Of a stretch of 5,946 nucleotides of DNA, positions 1 to 5,946 are shown one piece after another (position 1 is the stretch's first letter; every line of letters begins with the position of its first letter). The notes below the pieces were generated by a model that did not search any database, was not told the origin of the DNA, and worked only from the letters and a program-made list of their open reading frames with translations. A program made the position numbers and the translations under genes. This stretch comes from Planctomycetota bacterium (GTDB lineage: Bacteria > Planctomycetota > UBA8108 > UBA1146 > JAJFFE01). The stretch is from NCBI GenBank assembly GCA_020425835.1, contig JAGQRC010000261.1, forward strand, positions 1 through 5,946, written 5' to 3'.

Positions 1-1147
1 CCCCCCGTGTGATGACGATCTTCGTCGATCCGCCGGACTCCGCGGATGCGACGAACGGTGCGAGCGGCAGGAGGCAGAGTCCCGCCACGAGGAAGGCGAC
101 GCGGGCGGGGCTCGAGAGGCGCCGCGGCGTCGAACGTTCGAGAATCATGTCCAGTCTCCTCTTCAGTGGCTCGAGCCGGCGTTTCCGGCCGAGCCCTCGA
201 AAGGAACCGATCCGCAACGCCGCGGGAAGCACTGCAGGAGGGTTCGGGTTGCGGGTCGAATGCAGGGATTCCGAAAGAAAATCCAGAGTCGTCAGGAGGG
301 TCCGCGCATAGGAGCGAGATCGCTCCGGGAAGCGCCACAAGACCCACGCGTCGCAGCAGAGCTCTTCGATCTCGCGGCGACGGGCGATCACCAGGCGGAG
401 AACCGGGAACCACCAGTAGACGGCCAGAAGCGTCATCTCGAACGCGCGCACCCAGTGGTCACGCCGCCGCAGATGGGCGAGCTCGTGCGCAATCAACGTC
501 TCGACCTGCGCGTCGTCGACTCGACCCACGAGAGCGCTGGGGAGCAGCAACACGGGTCGTCGAGCGTAGGGCCAGACGAGAGGCGGAAGCGAGCTACGAC
601 AGACGCGCACCTCGGGCACGGTCGTGAGACCGAACTGCCGAGCGATGCCGTCGACTCGAGCGATCACGCGCGAAGGAGCGAGATCGGTCCGTCGGACCAC
701 TCGTTGAAAGCGGAGCAAGCGAGCCGACGACACGACGAGGAACATCGCCGCGCCGAACGCCCAGAGGATGAACAGCGCCGAGCTCCAGCTCGAGCGCGAA
801 CCGTCGAGGACGTCCGTCGGAGTGACCGGGGCGACGACCGTCGACGGGGTCGCGTTCGGACCGGAGCCGACCGGGAACGCGCTCGCGGCATCGCGCAGGT
901 CGATCGCGATGACCTGGAGCGGCCGCTCGACGGTTCGGGTCGAGATCGGAAGGTCGACCAAGGGCGGTGCCGCGAGCTGGAGCAGCACGATCAGCCACAG
1001 CGTGTGGACGACGACGGGCGATCGGACCCACCGTTGGATGACGATGACGCCGAGCGCCATCACGGACGAGGTCAGCGCCTTCATGCCGAGGAAGGAGAGC
1101 CAGCCCACGGTGTCCACGGTGCCGGAGGACAGCAGGTCACCGATCAT
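1..1147 (-). CDS. BlaR1-like M56 family membrane zinc metallopeptidase (3' end beyond window)
   Basis: In BlaR1/MecR1 relatives, a membrane-embedded zinc protease senses a signal and triggers cleavage of the partner BlaI repressor. About 382 residues are visible and the frame is still open at the left edge. The zinc site is clear: HELAH at residues 221-225, followed by RRRD, and a downstream ELCCD at 262-266 in which E262 is the expected third ligand. A Pro-Tyr-Ala-x-x-Pro-Val-Leu-Leu-Leu-Pro stretch upstream of HELAH is also typical of the family. Hydrophobic segments lie at about 16-37, 45-64, 121-145, 235-255 and 350-368. The ATG overlaps the stop of the BlaI gene as ATGA (1144-1147), so translation is probably coupled. 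Residues after 368 start a periplasmic tail. Whether that tail is a penicillin-binding-like sensor, as in true BlaR1, cannot be seen, so the signal is unknown. Family assignment is firm; the physiological role is not. Confidence 0.93.
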   Translation of the reverse strand, partial: MIGDLLSSGTVDTVGWLSFLGMKALTSSVMALGVIVIQRWVRSPVVVHTLWLIVLLQLAAPPLVDLPISTRTVERPLQVIAIDLRDAASAFPVGSGPNATPSTVVAPVTPTDVLDGSRSSWSSALFILWAFGAAMFLVVSSARLLRFQRVVRRTDLAPSRVIARVDGIARQFGLTTVPEVRVCRSSLPPLVWPYARRPVLLLPSALVGRVDDAQVETLIAHELAHLRRRDHWVRAFEMTLLAVYWWFPVLRLVIARRREIEELCCDAWVLWRFPERSRSYARTLLTTLDFLSESLHSTRNPNPPAVLPAALRIGSFRGLGRKRRLEPLKRRLDMILERSTPRRLSSPARVAFLVAGLCLLPLAPFVASAESGGSTKIVITRG

Positions 1148-1542
1148 CGGTCCCCCTCCCCCGAGGTCGCATCCGACTCATCGAGGAGGCGGCGCAGCTC
1201 GGCGCGTTCGTCATCGGACAGCGCGGCGTCACGGACCAGGTTCATCAGGAGTGGCGTCAGCGACCCCTCGCAGAGCTTCGTCGCGACTTCCTGGAGTTCG
1301 CTCCCGACGAGCGCGTCGCGCTCCACCAACGCCTCGAACTGGTGGGCGTGGGACGAACGATCGCGGTGGACCAGCGACTTGGATTCGAGTCGTTCGAGGA
1401 GCTTCTGCACGGTCGCGTACTCGGAGGTGCTCCCGCGGGGGTAGAGCCGATCGGTCAGCTCGCGGATCGTCGACGGCCCGTGACGCCAGAGCGAGTCGAG
1501 GATCGACAGCTCCGCATCCGTGGCCCGAGGCAGCGCAGACAA
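1144..1542 (-). CDS. BlaI/MecI/CopY-family winged-helix transcriptional repressor
   Basis: This 132-residue protein is the normal length for BlaI-type repressors, which bind dyad operators as dimers and are inactivated when a partner M56 protease triggers their cleavage. The N-terminal winged helix (about residues 8-78) shows the family pattern: ATDAELSILDSLW, GPSTIREL, then the recognition region STSEYATVQKLLERLESKSLV and the wing. The C-terminal helices (about 85-128) form the dimerisation part, ending in an Asp/Glu-rich LSDDERAELRRLL segment. The start is TTG (1540-1542), chosen because GAGAGGAG lies six bases upstream and the family N-terminus fits; no in-frame ATG is nearby. The weak start codon may keep repressor level low. 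The stop overlaps the start of the M56 gene, forming a repressor-protease pair. The target genes are not known; autoregulation is the usual pattern, and the adjacent lipoprotein/ABC cluster is a possible second target. Confidence 0.95.
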   Translation of the reverse strand: MSALPRATDAELSILDSLWRHGPSTIRELTDRLYPRGSTSEYATVQKLLERLESKSLVHRDRSSHAHQFEALVERDALVGSELQEVATKLCEGSLTPLLMNLVRDAALSDDERAELRRLLDESDATSGEGDR

Positions 1543-1599
1543 TCGAGGCTCCTCTCAGCCGATTCTTCGGACTCCCGGCAGCGATCCGGGCTCCGGGTC

Positions 1600-1642
1600 A
1601 GACAGATCGACTGAGACTAAGACAGAACGTCTGGGGGCGCAA
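1600..1642 (-). promoter_or_regulatory. Candidate promoter/operator region of the BlaI-M56 pair
   Basis: On the minus strand TTGCGC (1637-1642) and TAGTCT (1614-1619) are separated by 17 bases, a weak sigma-70-like promoter that would give a leader of about 65 bases before the TTG start. The heptamer AGACAGA (plus-strand sense) occurs at 1600-1606 and again at 1620-1626, exactly 20 bp apart and flanking the proposed -10. CAGAACGTCTG (1623-1633) has four-base inverted arms, and TCAG-N9-CTGA (1598-1614) forms a second partial dyad. Such repeats over a promoter are what an autoregulating BlaI repressor would need, but they do not match the familiar TACA-TGTA operator core, so the operator role is a guess. 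Confidence 0.35.
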
Positions 1643-1651
1643 GCAACGGTT

Positions 1652-1677
1652 CGAGAATCGAATCTCGGGGGACGAGA
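1652..1677 (-). other. Three-arm, mutually exclusive small stem-loops between lipoprotein and BlaI genes
   Basis: In the 148-base spacer between the DUF3299-like gene and the BlaI gene, CGAGA (1652-1656), TCTCG (1663-1667) and CGAGA (1673-1677) can form two alternative five-base-pair hairpins sharing the middle arm, with loops of six and five bases. No U-tract follows on the minus strand, so this is not a standard intrinsic terminator. The stems are short and could be chance in GC-rich DNA. Confidence 0.25.
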
Positions 1678-1690
1678 CGGATCGGCGGAC

Positions 1691-2377
1691 TCAGTTGCCC
1701 CACGGATCCTCGAGCTTGGTGCCGTCGAGTCGGTAGATGCTCATCAGGTAGCCGTAATCGTCGAACTGCTCGCCGACCTCGAGCTTGCCCTCGACCCGGA
1801 GCAGGACGTCGGGCAGGAACTTCACCCCATCGGCGAACCGCACCTCGACCACCTCGTTGACCTGCGGCAGCTGCCCGAAGCAGCAGGCCAGTGTGTTCCG
1901 CGCCAGGAAGAAGGTCTTCACGCGATTGGTCTCGGGGTCGAGATCGATCGGGATCATGTACCCCTCCATCGTCACGGTGTGACCGTTCAACGCGACGACC
2001 TCGGCCGGGATCTGGTCCTTCTTGGCCGTCTCCGGCTTCCCCGGATCGGGCTCGATGTACTTGAACGAGGCGAGCGTCTTGAAGGTGACCAGCCCGTCTC
2101 CCTCGCGATCCGGAGCTTCTTGGAGTTGCTTGTCGGCCGGAGTCGGCGATGGCGTGACGGTCGGAGCGTCGGCGGTGCCCGCAGTCGAGGGGACAGGCAT
2201 CGGTTCCCCGCCAGCCGTCTCCGGCTTGGACACGGATTGGGGCTCGGGATCGAAGATGGGCGCGCCGTGCACCTCCGAGGTGACCGTCGCCTCCGACACC
2301 TCGGTGTCCCGGACACACCCGCCGAGCGCGAGTGCGATCAGAAGGCCGCCGCCGATCCCGCTGAGGCTGTGCTTCAT
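1691..2377 (-). CDS. DUF3299-like lipoprotein, probable periplasmic partner of the ABC system
   Basis: This is a 228-residue lipoprotein. A short signal peptide ends in a lipobox, LALGGC, with the lipidated cysteine at 21. A Pro/Thr/Ser/Glu-rich, low-complexity linker (about 22-95) leads to a folded domain (about 97-228). The domain resembles DUF3299: IPAEVVALNGHTVTMEGYMIP (123-143), then FFLARN and a Cys165-Cys166-Phe-Gly motif, followed by a VEVRF strand and a C-terminal YGYLMSIYRL strand. The domain's function is not established; the vicinal cysteines could bind a metal or form a disulfide. ATG at 2375-2377 is preceded by GAGGAG with six bases of spacing, so the start is secure. In Pseudomonas a DUF3299 protein sits with a His-rich zinc protein and an FtsX-like ABC pair, matching the neighbours here. 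The gap of 133 bases to the upstream lipoprotein gene holds stem-loops rather than an obvious promoter. Confidence 0.85.
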   Translation of the reverse strand: MKHSLSGIGGGLLIALALGGCVRDTEVSEATVTSEVHGAPIFDPEPQSVSKPETAGGEPMPVPSTAGTADAPTVTPSPTPADKQLQEAPDREGDGLVTFKTLASFKYIEPDPGKPETAKKDQIPAEVVALNGHTVTMEGYMIPIDLDPETNRVKTFFLARNTLACCFGQLPQVNEVVEVRFADGVKFLPDVLLRVEGKLEVGEQFDDYGYLMSIYRLDGTKLEDPWGN

Positions 2378-2451
2378 TCGTGTCTCCTCGGTCGGGACCG
2401 GCTCGTGTCGAGCAGCCCCCGGGGTTGACTGGCGTTGGCGCGTTCCCTCGG

Positions 2452-2482
2452 CAGTGCCGACGCTTCCCGGGCGCCGACACCG
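2452..2482 (-). terminator. Strong 12-bp stem-loop without U-tract between the two lipoprotein genes
   Basis: Read on the minus strand, bases 2482-2471 pair with 2463-2452 through twelve consecutive pairs, three of them G-U wobbles, closing a seven-base loop CCGGGAA. On the plus strand the three wobbles become A-C mismatches, so the structure is specific to the minus-strand RNA. It starts 29 bases after the stop codon of the His-rich lipoprotein gene and is followed by UGCCGAGGGAACG, with no U-run. It could be a leaky or U-less terminator, an RNase processing/stability element that sets the ratio of the two lipoproteins, or a leader structure of the downstream gene. The pairing is seen directly; the role is inferred. 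Confidence 0.45.
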
Positions 2483-2505
2483 GGACGTGCGCGGGATGGG
2501 TCCCG
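2481..2505 (-). other. Second stem-loop, adjacent to the 2452-2482 hairpin
   Basis: CGGGAC (2481-2486) and GTCCCG (2500-2505) are perfect six-base inverted arms around a 13-base loop, starting a few bases after the stop codon of the His-rich lipoprotein gene. The structure abuts the stronger hairpin and shares its two outermost bases, giving a tandem arrangement. The arms pair equally well on both strands, so strand direction is assigned only from context. Confidence 0.35.
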
Positions 2506-2510
2506 AGCGA

Positions 2511-3062
2511 TCAGTGATTGCCCTCGGGGAAGTCGAACGCGACGTCGGCGAAGTGGACCCCCTTGATCGTGACCGAAGTCACGGTCGCGCGGAACTTCTT
2601 GGCACCGACGAGCTGTTCGCTCTTCCCGTGGAACTCCGAGGTGTCCCCTGGCGTCTCGCCGGAGAGCGTGTTGGCGCCCGCCTCGAGCGTCAGCGTACTC
2701 TTCGTCCCGTCGCGCTCGATCGTCAGCTCGATCGACCGCTGTGCGATCCGTACGCCGGTGTCCGCGCTTCCGTCGAGGACGTAGCCGTCGATCGTACCGG
2801 TGGCGGGGTCGAGCACCAGCTCGAGGTGTGCGGTCTCGTTGCCGAACATGACCAGGGTTCCTCCGTGCGGTGCGGCATGCGAGTGGCCCGCATGCTCGTG
2901 CGGGGAATCGTGATCATGATCGTGATCATGGTCGTGGCTCGAGTCACAGCCGATCGGTCCGGCCACGACGACGAGGAGGAACGCGAGCCAACCCGTCGTT
3001 CGGGCTCTCGGCCGGAACGAGTCTTCCGACAGGCTCATGGAAGCAGGGGTCATCCCGATCAT
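2511..3062 (-). CDS. His-rich periplasmic lipoprotein, probable Zn/Cu-binding component
   Basis: This 183-residue protein begins with a positively charged n-region and a hydrophobic core (about 25-37) ending in a lipobox-like AGPIGC, lipidation at Cys39. Immediately after comes a metal-binding tail: five His-Asp repeats (43-52), then HEH, HSH and a final PHGG (65-68), eleven histidines in 24 residues. The rest (about 69-183) is a beta-rich domain starting TLVMFGNETAHLELVLD and ending in FDFPEGNH. I do not recognise a named family. The His-rich tail suggests capture or buffering of zinc, copper or nickel outside the inner membrane. It lies 89 bases downstream of the FtsX-like permease and upstream of the DUF3299-like lipoprotein, the slot held in Pseudomonas by a His-rich zinc-binding protein, although this sequence does not resemble DUF2796. 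ATGs at 3062, 3053 and 3038 are all possible starts and none has a good ribosome binding site; the signal peptide survives with each. Role inferred from composition and context. Confidence 0.85.
   Translation of the reverse strand: MIGMTPASMSLSEDSFRPRARTTGWLAFLLVVVAGPIGCDSSHDHDHDHDHDSPHEHAGHSHAAPHGGTLVMFGNETAHLELVLDPATGTIDGYVLDGSADTGVRIAQRSIELTIERDGTKSTLTLEAGANTLSGETPGDTSEFHGKSEQLVGAKKFRATVTSVTIKGVHFADVAFDFPEGNH
2907..2936 (-). repeat. In-frame (His-Asp)5 tract made of near-identical hexamer/12-mer DNA repeats
   Basis: Codons for residues 43-52 of the His-rich lipoprotein alternate CAC GAC, CAT GAT, CAC GAT, CAT GAT, CAC GAT. The DNA is therefore a CA(C/T)GA(T/C) hexamer repeat with a nearly exact 12-base period. 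The repeat unit is a multiple of three, so slippage would add or remove His-Asp pairs without breaking the frame. Confidence 0.85.
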
Positions 3063-3128
3063 CGGTCATCCGTCCGTCTTCGTTCGCGCACTCGACACCT
3101 CGCCGGCGCTGTCGCGTCGGGGGCCTGG

Positions 3129-3134
3129 ATTGTA
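3129..3134 (-). promoter_or_regulatory. Candidate -10 element upstream of the His-rich lipoprotein gene
   Basis: TACAAT on the minus strand matches five of six consensus bases and lies about 67 bases before the 3062 start, just past the permease stop. No convincing -35 is found 16-18 bases upstream, where the sequence is TCGTAG-like. An internal promoter would let the lipoproteins be made independently of the ABC genes, but read-through from the upstream promoter is equally possible. Confidence 0.25.
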
Positions 3135-3151
3135 GGCGGAAACCGACGACG

Positions 3152-4401
3152 CTACGACGTCGGAATCAGATTGTCCGCGACACCGGTCCGGTACGCTTTG
3201 AACGCGGGAACGAGCCCGGAGACGGCGCCCACCAGTGTCAGCCCCAGCGGGGCTTGCCAGAAGATCGGGTGACCGAAGTCGATCTCGAGGATCACCCCCA
3301 CCTGGGAGCCGACGAACCATGCGGCGACCGCGAAGATCGCGGCATAGACTGCGAAGCCGAGCAGCGTCCCCAACAGAGCGATCGTCCCCGCCTCGAGCAC
3401 GATCGTCGTGAACACCGTCGCGCGGCGCGCGCCGAGCGCGCGAAGGATCGCGAACTCCCGACGCCGCTCGTTCATGGTGTTGTAGACGCTCGCGAGGATC
3501 GACGCGGCGGCAACACCGACCACGAGGTAGGCCACGTATCGCAATACCTGGGTGAAGAGCCCGAGGCGCTCGAAGAGGAGCGGGATCTCGTGGCTGATCA
3601 GCGCGAGCGTGCGGTCCTTCGACTGCTTGTTGATCGCCTGGTCGAACTTGATGATGAAGTTCTTGCTGGTGAACTGCAGCATCACCGCGCTGACCTCTTT
3701 GTGCTCATCCGGGATCTCCGCGACGTGCTGCGCCTCGAACTCGGTTCCCCCGCCGCGAAGCACGTGCCCCTCCATGCGGAACACCCCGTCGATCGGGATC
3801 CAGATCACCCGGTCGCACGGCGTGTTGGTCGGCTTCAGCACACCGACGACCATGTAGACCTCCGCGTGTGGCGCGTCGCCCTCGTTGTAGGTCAAGCCGT
3901 GATAGGGCTGGAACGTCGATCCCACTCGCAGTCCGGTGCGCTCCGCGACCGTGCTTCCGATCACCGCCTCGCGAAGGTTCGCGTCGAAGACGCGACTGGC
4001 GCGGCCGAACTCGAAGTGCTCTCCGTTGGATCCGACGTAGTCGACGAAGAGCTCCGGTGTGGTCCCCACCACGCGGTATCCGAGGTAGTTGTCTCCGAGC
4101 GCGTACGGGATGGCGAACTTGACGCGTCGGTCCTGCTTGATGTCGAGGTACTGCTGCCACGGGAGATTCCCGGGCGACGGCTCGACGTGGAACACCGCGT
4201 TCATGATCAGGGCGATCTTGCTCGACCGGGCACCCAGAACAGCGTCGAAGCCGAAACCGCCCCCACGAAACGCCTTCTCCGCCTGCTGACTGAGACTGAA
4301 GACCGACATCATCAAGCCGGCACCGAGCGCGACACAGACGATGGTCACCACACTGGAGAGCGCGTGCTGCCGGAGGCTCTTCCGGACGAGAAAGAACAAG
4401 C

Positions 4402-4405
<4 letters not shown>
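3152..4405 (-). CDS. FtsX/MacB-type ABC transporter permease (PA4065-like)
   Basis: This 417-residue permease has the MacB-fold layout: TM1 at about 18-38, a large periplasmic domain (about 40-280), then the FtsX domain with hydrophobic segments at about 289-309, 330-365 and 385-402. The conserved cytoplasmic ERRREFAILRALGARR stretch (313-328) follows the second TM, and the end GLVPAFKAYRTG resembles the usual FtsX terminus. Such proteins are usually mechanotransmission machines that drive periplasmic or lipoprotein partners rather than classical importers. In the periplasmic domain IPYALGDNYLGYRVVGTTPE and KPTNTPCDRVIWIPIDG recall the subgroup found beside DUF3299 and His-rich zinc proteins. 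The frame extends 19 codons further upstream to an ATG, but the ATG at 4403-4405 is preferred: it overlaps the ATPase stop as ATGA and has AAGGAGAGG just upstream. The likely partners are the ATPase before it and the two lipoproteins after it. Substrate unknown; subgroup assignment is from memory of motifs. Confidence 0.93.
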
Positions 4406-5091
<686 letters not shown>

Positions 5092-5174
5092 GGCGACCCG
5101 TCGTTCTCGGAACGGTTGGGGGAAAACACGGACCGGAGCGTTCCACGGAACTCTCCAGTCGACGCGAGGCGCAG

Positions 5175-5203
5175 AACTTAGGAACGTCCCGATCACCTGT
5201 CAA
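5175..5203 (-). promoter_or_regulatory. Sigma-70-like promoter of the ABC/lipoprotein operon
   Basis: On the minus strand a perfect TTGACA (5198-5203) is followed after exactly 17 bases by TAAGTT (5175-5180). Transcription would begin near 5168, leaving a leader of about 75 bases before the ATPase ATG. This also argues against translation starting at the GTG at 5196. No AT-rich Zur-type palindrome is visible over it, so zinc control cannot be read from the sequence. Confidence 0.6.
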
Positions 5204-5244
5204 GGAAGCGTCGCGTCGCGGTGCGGTGCTCGGCCGTACCACGA

Positions 5245-5253
5245 TGATAGTCT
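5245..5253 (+). promoter_or_regulatory. Candidate extended -10 for the 55-residue ORF
   Basis: TGATAGTCT can be read as an extended -10 (TG, one base, TAGTCT) about 23 bases before the ATG at 5276. The -35 position holds GGTGCT, a poor match. It lies back to back with the stronger minus-strand promoter at 5175-5203. Weak evidence. Confidence 0.22.
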
Positions 5254-5275
5254 TCGGCGAAAGGGGGGTGATGGT

Positions 5276-5443
5276 ATGGATCCCCGAACCTTGAGCATGG
5301 AATACGAACTCGAGCAGGCCCACGCGTTCCTCGACGACTACGGCATCGACCGTATCGATCCGGACACCCTGATGATCCTCAGCCTTCGCGGCCGACTCGA
5401 GCAGCTCCTGGAACGAGCCCGCCAGAGTGAAGAGATCCTCTGA
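5276..5443 (+). CDS. Small acidic helical protein of unknown function (55 residues)
   Basis: I do not recognise this protein. ATG at 5276 follows AAGGGGGGTG, a purine-rich ribosome binding site about seven bases away, and the frame closes at TGA 5441-5443. About 78% of codons end in G or C, like the surrounding genes, which supports real coding. The protein has 13 acidic and six basic residues and no membrane segment or signal peptide, so it should be cytoplasmic. It reads as two amphipathic helices, about 8-21 and 31-53, joined by a GIDRIDPD turn; a coiled-coil-like second helix has Leu/Ile at 32, 35, 37, 41, 44, 45. It is transcribed away from the ABC operon and precedes the oxidoreductase gene by 187 bases. 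An alternative start is Met8 (5297), which has no comparable ribosome binding site. A short regulatory or adaptor protein is possible, but nothing shows it. Confidence 0.6.
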   Translation: MDPRTLSMEYELEQAHAFLDDYGIDRIDPDTLMILSLRGRLEQLLERARQSEEIL

Positions 5444-5567
5444 TCCGCCCTGAGGGTCGTCTCGACGGTGCGGCGCTCCTCCCCCGTATTCCTGCTTCCG
5501 AGGCAGAACTCCACCGCGGGGGCGCCGAAACTCTGCCGGGCCGACCCCACCCGACCCGTCCGCACTC

Positions 5568-5596
5568 TTGCACGCCGATGCGCGCTGTCCGAGAAT
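5568..5596 (+). promoter_or_regulatory. Candidate weak promoter for the MDR oxidoreductase gene
   Basis: TTGCAC (5568-5573) and GAGAAT (5591-5596) are spaced by 17 bases, placing a start of transcription about 28 bases before the GTG. Only three of six -35 and four of six -10 bases match consensus. No other clear promoter, terminator or repeat was found in the 187-base spacer 5444-5630. Confidence 0.25.
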
Positions 5597-5630
5597 CCGG
5601 GATCGCACGCACGCGAGGGACGGAGTCGGA

Positions 5631-5946
5631 GTGATCGAGTATCGCTTGAGCCGATTCGGCGTCGAGCACCTCGAGCGGTCAACGCTCGCGCCTCGGGCGC
5701 TGGCCGCTCGAGAGGTGCGGATCGACGTGCGGGCCATGAGCCTCAACTTTCGCGATCTGATGGTGATCCGCGGACACTACAACCCGCGGCTCCCGCTTCC
5801 CGTCGTGCCGTTGAGCGACGCCGCCGGTGAGATCGTCGAGGTCGGCGCCGAAGTCACATCGTCGAAGCCCGGTGACCGAGTGGTCACCCACTTCGTCGTC
5901 GATTGGGATCGCGGACCGTTCCGCGGCGAGTACCTCCGCACGACGC
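5631..5946 (+). CDS. MDR-family NAD(P)-dependent alcohol dehydrogenase/quinone reductase-like, 5' part only
   Basis: The first 105 residues of a medium-chain dehydrogenase/reductase are visible and the gene continues past the right edge. The visible part is the GroES-like catalytic domain: an N-terminal strand (MIEYRLSRFG), VRAMSLNFRDLMVIRGHYN (about 35-53), then PLPVVPLSDAAGEIVEVG and SSKPGDRVV. The NFRDL motif and PLSDAAGE place it in the quinone-oxidoreductase-like/zinc-type alcohol dehydrogenase subgroup; in this subgroup the usual catalytic Cys of classical ADH (in the C-H-x-D motif) is replaced by NFRD. The Rossmann NAD(P) domain is outside the window. The GTG start is preceded by GGAG with five bases of spacing; an upstream in-frame TTG at 5568 is less likely. 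No link to the metal/ABC genes is evident. Substrate unknown. Confidence 0.93.
   Translation, partial: MIEYRLSRFGVEHLERSTLAPRALAAREVRIDVRAMSLNFRDLMVIRGHYNPRLPLPVVPLSDAAGEIVEVGAEVTSSKPGDRVVTHFVVDWDRGPFRGEYLRTT

Noticed and set aside
260..1444. 394-codon plus-strand open frame opposite the M56 and BlaI genes
   Set aside because: Low-complexity Arg/Asp/Glu/His translation antisense to two recognisable proteins.
1520..2428. 302-codon plus-strand open frame opposite the DUF3299-like gene
   Set aside because: Antisense shadow; the minus strand has a signal peptide, lipobox, ribosome binding site and family motifs.
5092..5196. 35-codon N-terminal extension of the ATPase from a GTG
   Set aside because: The -35 and -10 boxes lie within or just before it, and the family begins at MALLEIRDL.
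5168..5210. Zur-type operator at the ABC operon promoter
   Set aside because: No AT-rich palindrome of the Zur type is present, so zinc regulation is not claimed from the sequence.

Overview
This is a GC-rich chromosomal window, roughly 63-65% GC by eye, with coding frames that strongly prefer G or C at the third codon position. Most genes lie on the minus strand. No rRNA, tRNA, CRISPR array or insertion sequence was seen. The combination of a BlaI repressor with an M56 membrane peptidase, and a DUF3299 lipoprotein carrying a Cys-Cys-Phe-Gly motif, points to a Gram-negative (diderm) bacterium such as a member of Planctomycetota, Myxococcota or a related lineage. This placement is a guess from gene content, because there is no marker gene in the window.

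Layout from right to left on the minus strand: a promoter with a perfect -35 box (5175-5203) drives an ABC ATPase (4402-5091). The ATPase overlaps an FtsX/MacB-type permease (3152-4405) by four bases. A histidine-rich lipoprotein follows (2511-3062), then a second lipoprotein with a DUF3299-like domain (1691-2377). The spacer between the two lipoproteins holds two back-to-back stem-loops whose G-U pairs favour the minus-strand transcript. Further on, and probably with its own promoter, is a BlaI-type repressor gene (1144-1542, TTG start). It overlaps by four bases a BlaR1-like M56 metallopeptidase (1147 to the left edge, 3' end missing).

On the plus strand, divergent from the ABC operon, are a 55-residue acidic protein of unknown function (5276-5443) and the 5' end of a zinc-type/quinone-reductase-like MDR oxidoreductase (from 5631, running off the right edge).

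Reading the parts together: ATPase + FtsX-like permease + His-rich periplasmic metal-binding protein + DUF3299 lipoprotein is the same set of parts as the zinc-starvation cluster PA4063-PA4066 of Pseudomonas aeruginosa, and resembles the Vibrio Zrg cluster, as I recall them. Here the His-rich component is a lipoprotein that does not look like DUF2796, and a BlaI/M56 signalling pair sits next to the cluster. The best working hypothesis is an envelope metal-handling (probably Zn or Cu) ABC system, possibly wired to a proteolytic membrane sensor. That wiring is inference from proximity.
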